A stretch of DNA of 64,000 bases from Euborellia annulipes (lineage: Eukaryota; Arthropoda; Insecta; Dermaptera; Anisolabididae): contig JAKCPI010005713.1 of NCBI GenBank assembly GCA_023213315.1, positions 20,010 to 84,009 on the forward strand. The letters run 5' to 3'. A program made the translations under genes and the position numbers. The notes below the pieces were generated by a model. It was not told the origin of the DNA. It ran no database searches and worked only from the letters and a program-made list of their open reading frames with translations. Positions within the stretch are counted from its first letter, which is position 1. Every line of letters begins with the position of its first letter. Of the stretch, positions 63,140-64,000 are shown piece after piece.

Positions 63140-64000
63140 TTTGACTATTCAAATACTATTTCTATGTAATCTTTGGATACGAAAATGTAATATTTAAAGT
63201 TAAGCTAATTTTTTATAATTGAAATAGGTTAAAAATAAAAAAAAAAATCGAATCTCCATTAGTAGGAGAAGAACAAATATTTTTGGATGGGGGTGTTGAG
63301 AAATTTTATAATTTTTTCATTTATTTCTAAAAAAAAAAAAAAATAATTTATTTATAAATTCGTCAATAAAAATGCCAAATGTGACTGACTGCATGATGAA
63401 TGGCTTAGCATTGAAATTCAAATGCATTCAAAGAGATTACTTTTAAATTAGCATACGTTGGCTTTTTTTTATTTTTTTTTATTTAGAGAGGAGTGAGGAG
63501 AGATTTACTTTTTTCTGTATCATGCTTCCATTAAAAAGGGCTGCTTGAATCTTTTGTATCACCTTTATTTTAATATCATAAAAAAATGAAATTTTTTTAA
63601 ATTCAACAGTAGTATAAATATAAATTTATATGAATATTGATTGATTGATTTGGTGAACGTGTTGGTGATAACATTTTCTCTCTCTCTCTCTCTCTCCTTG
63701 AAAGCGAATCTGCTGATTTAAGCAGTTTTTACTCACTCAGATAGGGAGTGTATAGGATAGAGCCAATTGAATGAATATGGCATCTCATGCGGTCAGCAGA
63801 ACCAATTGAAGGAGAAGGAAATTCTCTCTCTCTCTCTCTCTGATTGCAAGTGGGCGAGAAACAAAATTTCCAAAATCTTCAATTAGGAAAAAATTCATTT
63901 CCTCATATGAAGGAAATAAAATGGCTATTTCTAAAACGTTTAGAAAATTTTTAAGTAATATACATAGAGAATGTTAAGTACGCGTATTGTAAAAATGTGT
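63140..64000. other. No gene seen
   Basis: AT-rich with (TC)n at 63678-63698 and 63822-63841. No exon of the 39.26 kb gene is recognised here. Confidence 0.3.

Overview
The window looks like nuclear DNA of an animal, most likely an arthropod; I cannot name the species. It is very AT-rich, has spliced genes with GT-AG introns and is packed with nested transposable elements. No bacterial operons, rRNA genes, canonical tRNA genes or CRISPR arrays are visible.

Two host genes can be supported. The first is a complete beta-galactoside alpha-2,6-sialyltransferase (ST6Gal / insect SiaT family) on the minus strand. Seven exons lie between 25648 and 12933. Their junctions keep frame exactly and total 1404 nt (467 codons plus stop), encoding a type II membrane protein with sialylmotifs L, S, III and VS. 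Its introns hold most of the transposable elements between 13 and 25 kb. The second is the first coding exon of a plus-strand gene at 39260-39308. It follows a GC-rich leader and has a strong donor; its 17 residues resemble the start of GAP1-type Ras GTPase activators (RASA2/RASA3). I found no later exon in the 24.7 kb downstream, so the window probably covers a very long first intron.

Layout: 1-8.6 kb is a graveyard of LTR retroelements. It has an integrase remnant and two copies of an unusual GC-rich gag-like gene (coiled coil plus three CCHC knuckles, no pol seen). 9-11.2 kb holds a possible envelope fragment, a TTAA element and a mariner fragment split by a solo LTR. 11.9-25.7 kb is the sialyltransferase locus. 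26-38 kb is a mosaic of foldback elements, hAT-like miniature elements, tRNA-derived SINEs and a 600-700 bp family called B here. 38.8-39.3 kb is the promoter and first exon. 40-64 kb contains an internally deleted DD41D-type mariner inside a hairpin, several foldbacks carrying hammerhead-ribozyme-like cores, very long palindromes and an 11-unit 99-bp satellite with trimeric higher-order structure.

The most unusual signals are: (1) about a dozen hammerhead-like cores (CTGAnGA, stem II, GAAA), many in head-to-head pairs, at least two with plausible complete folds; (2) the gag-only GC-rich LTR-like element; (3) datable nested insertions with clear target-site duplications; (4) the satellite's higher-order structure. 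All assignments come from reading the sequence; no database search was run.
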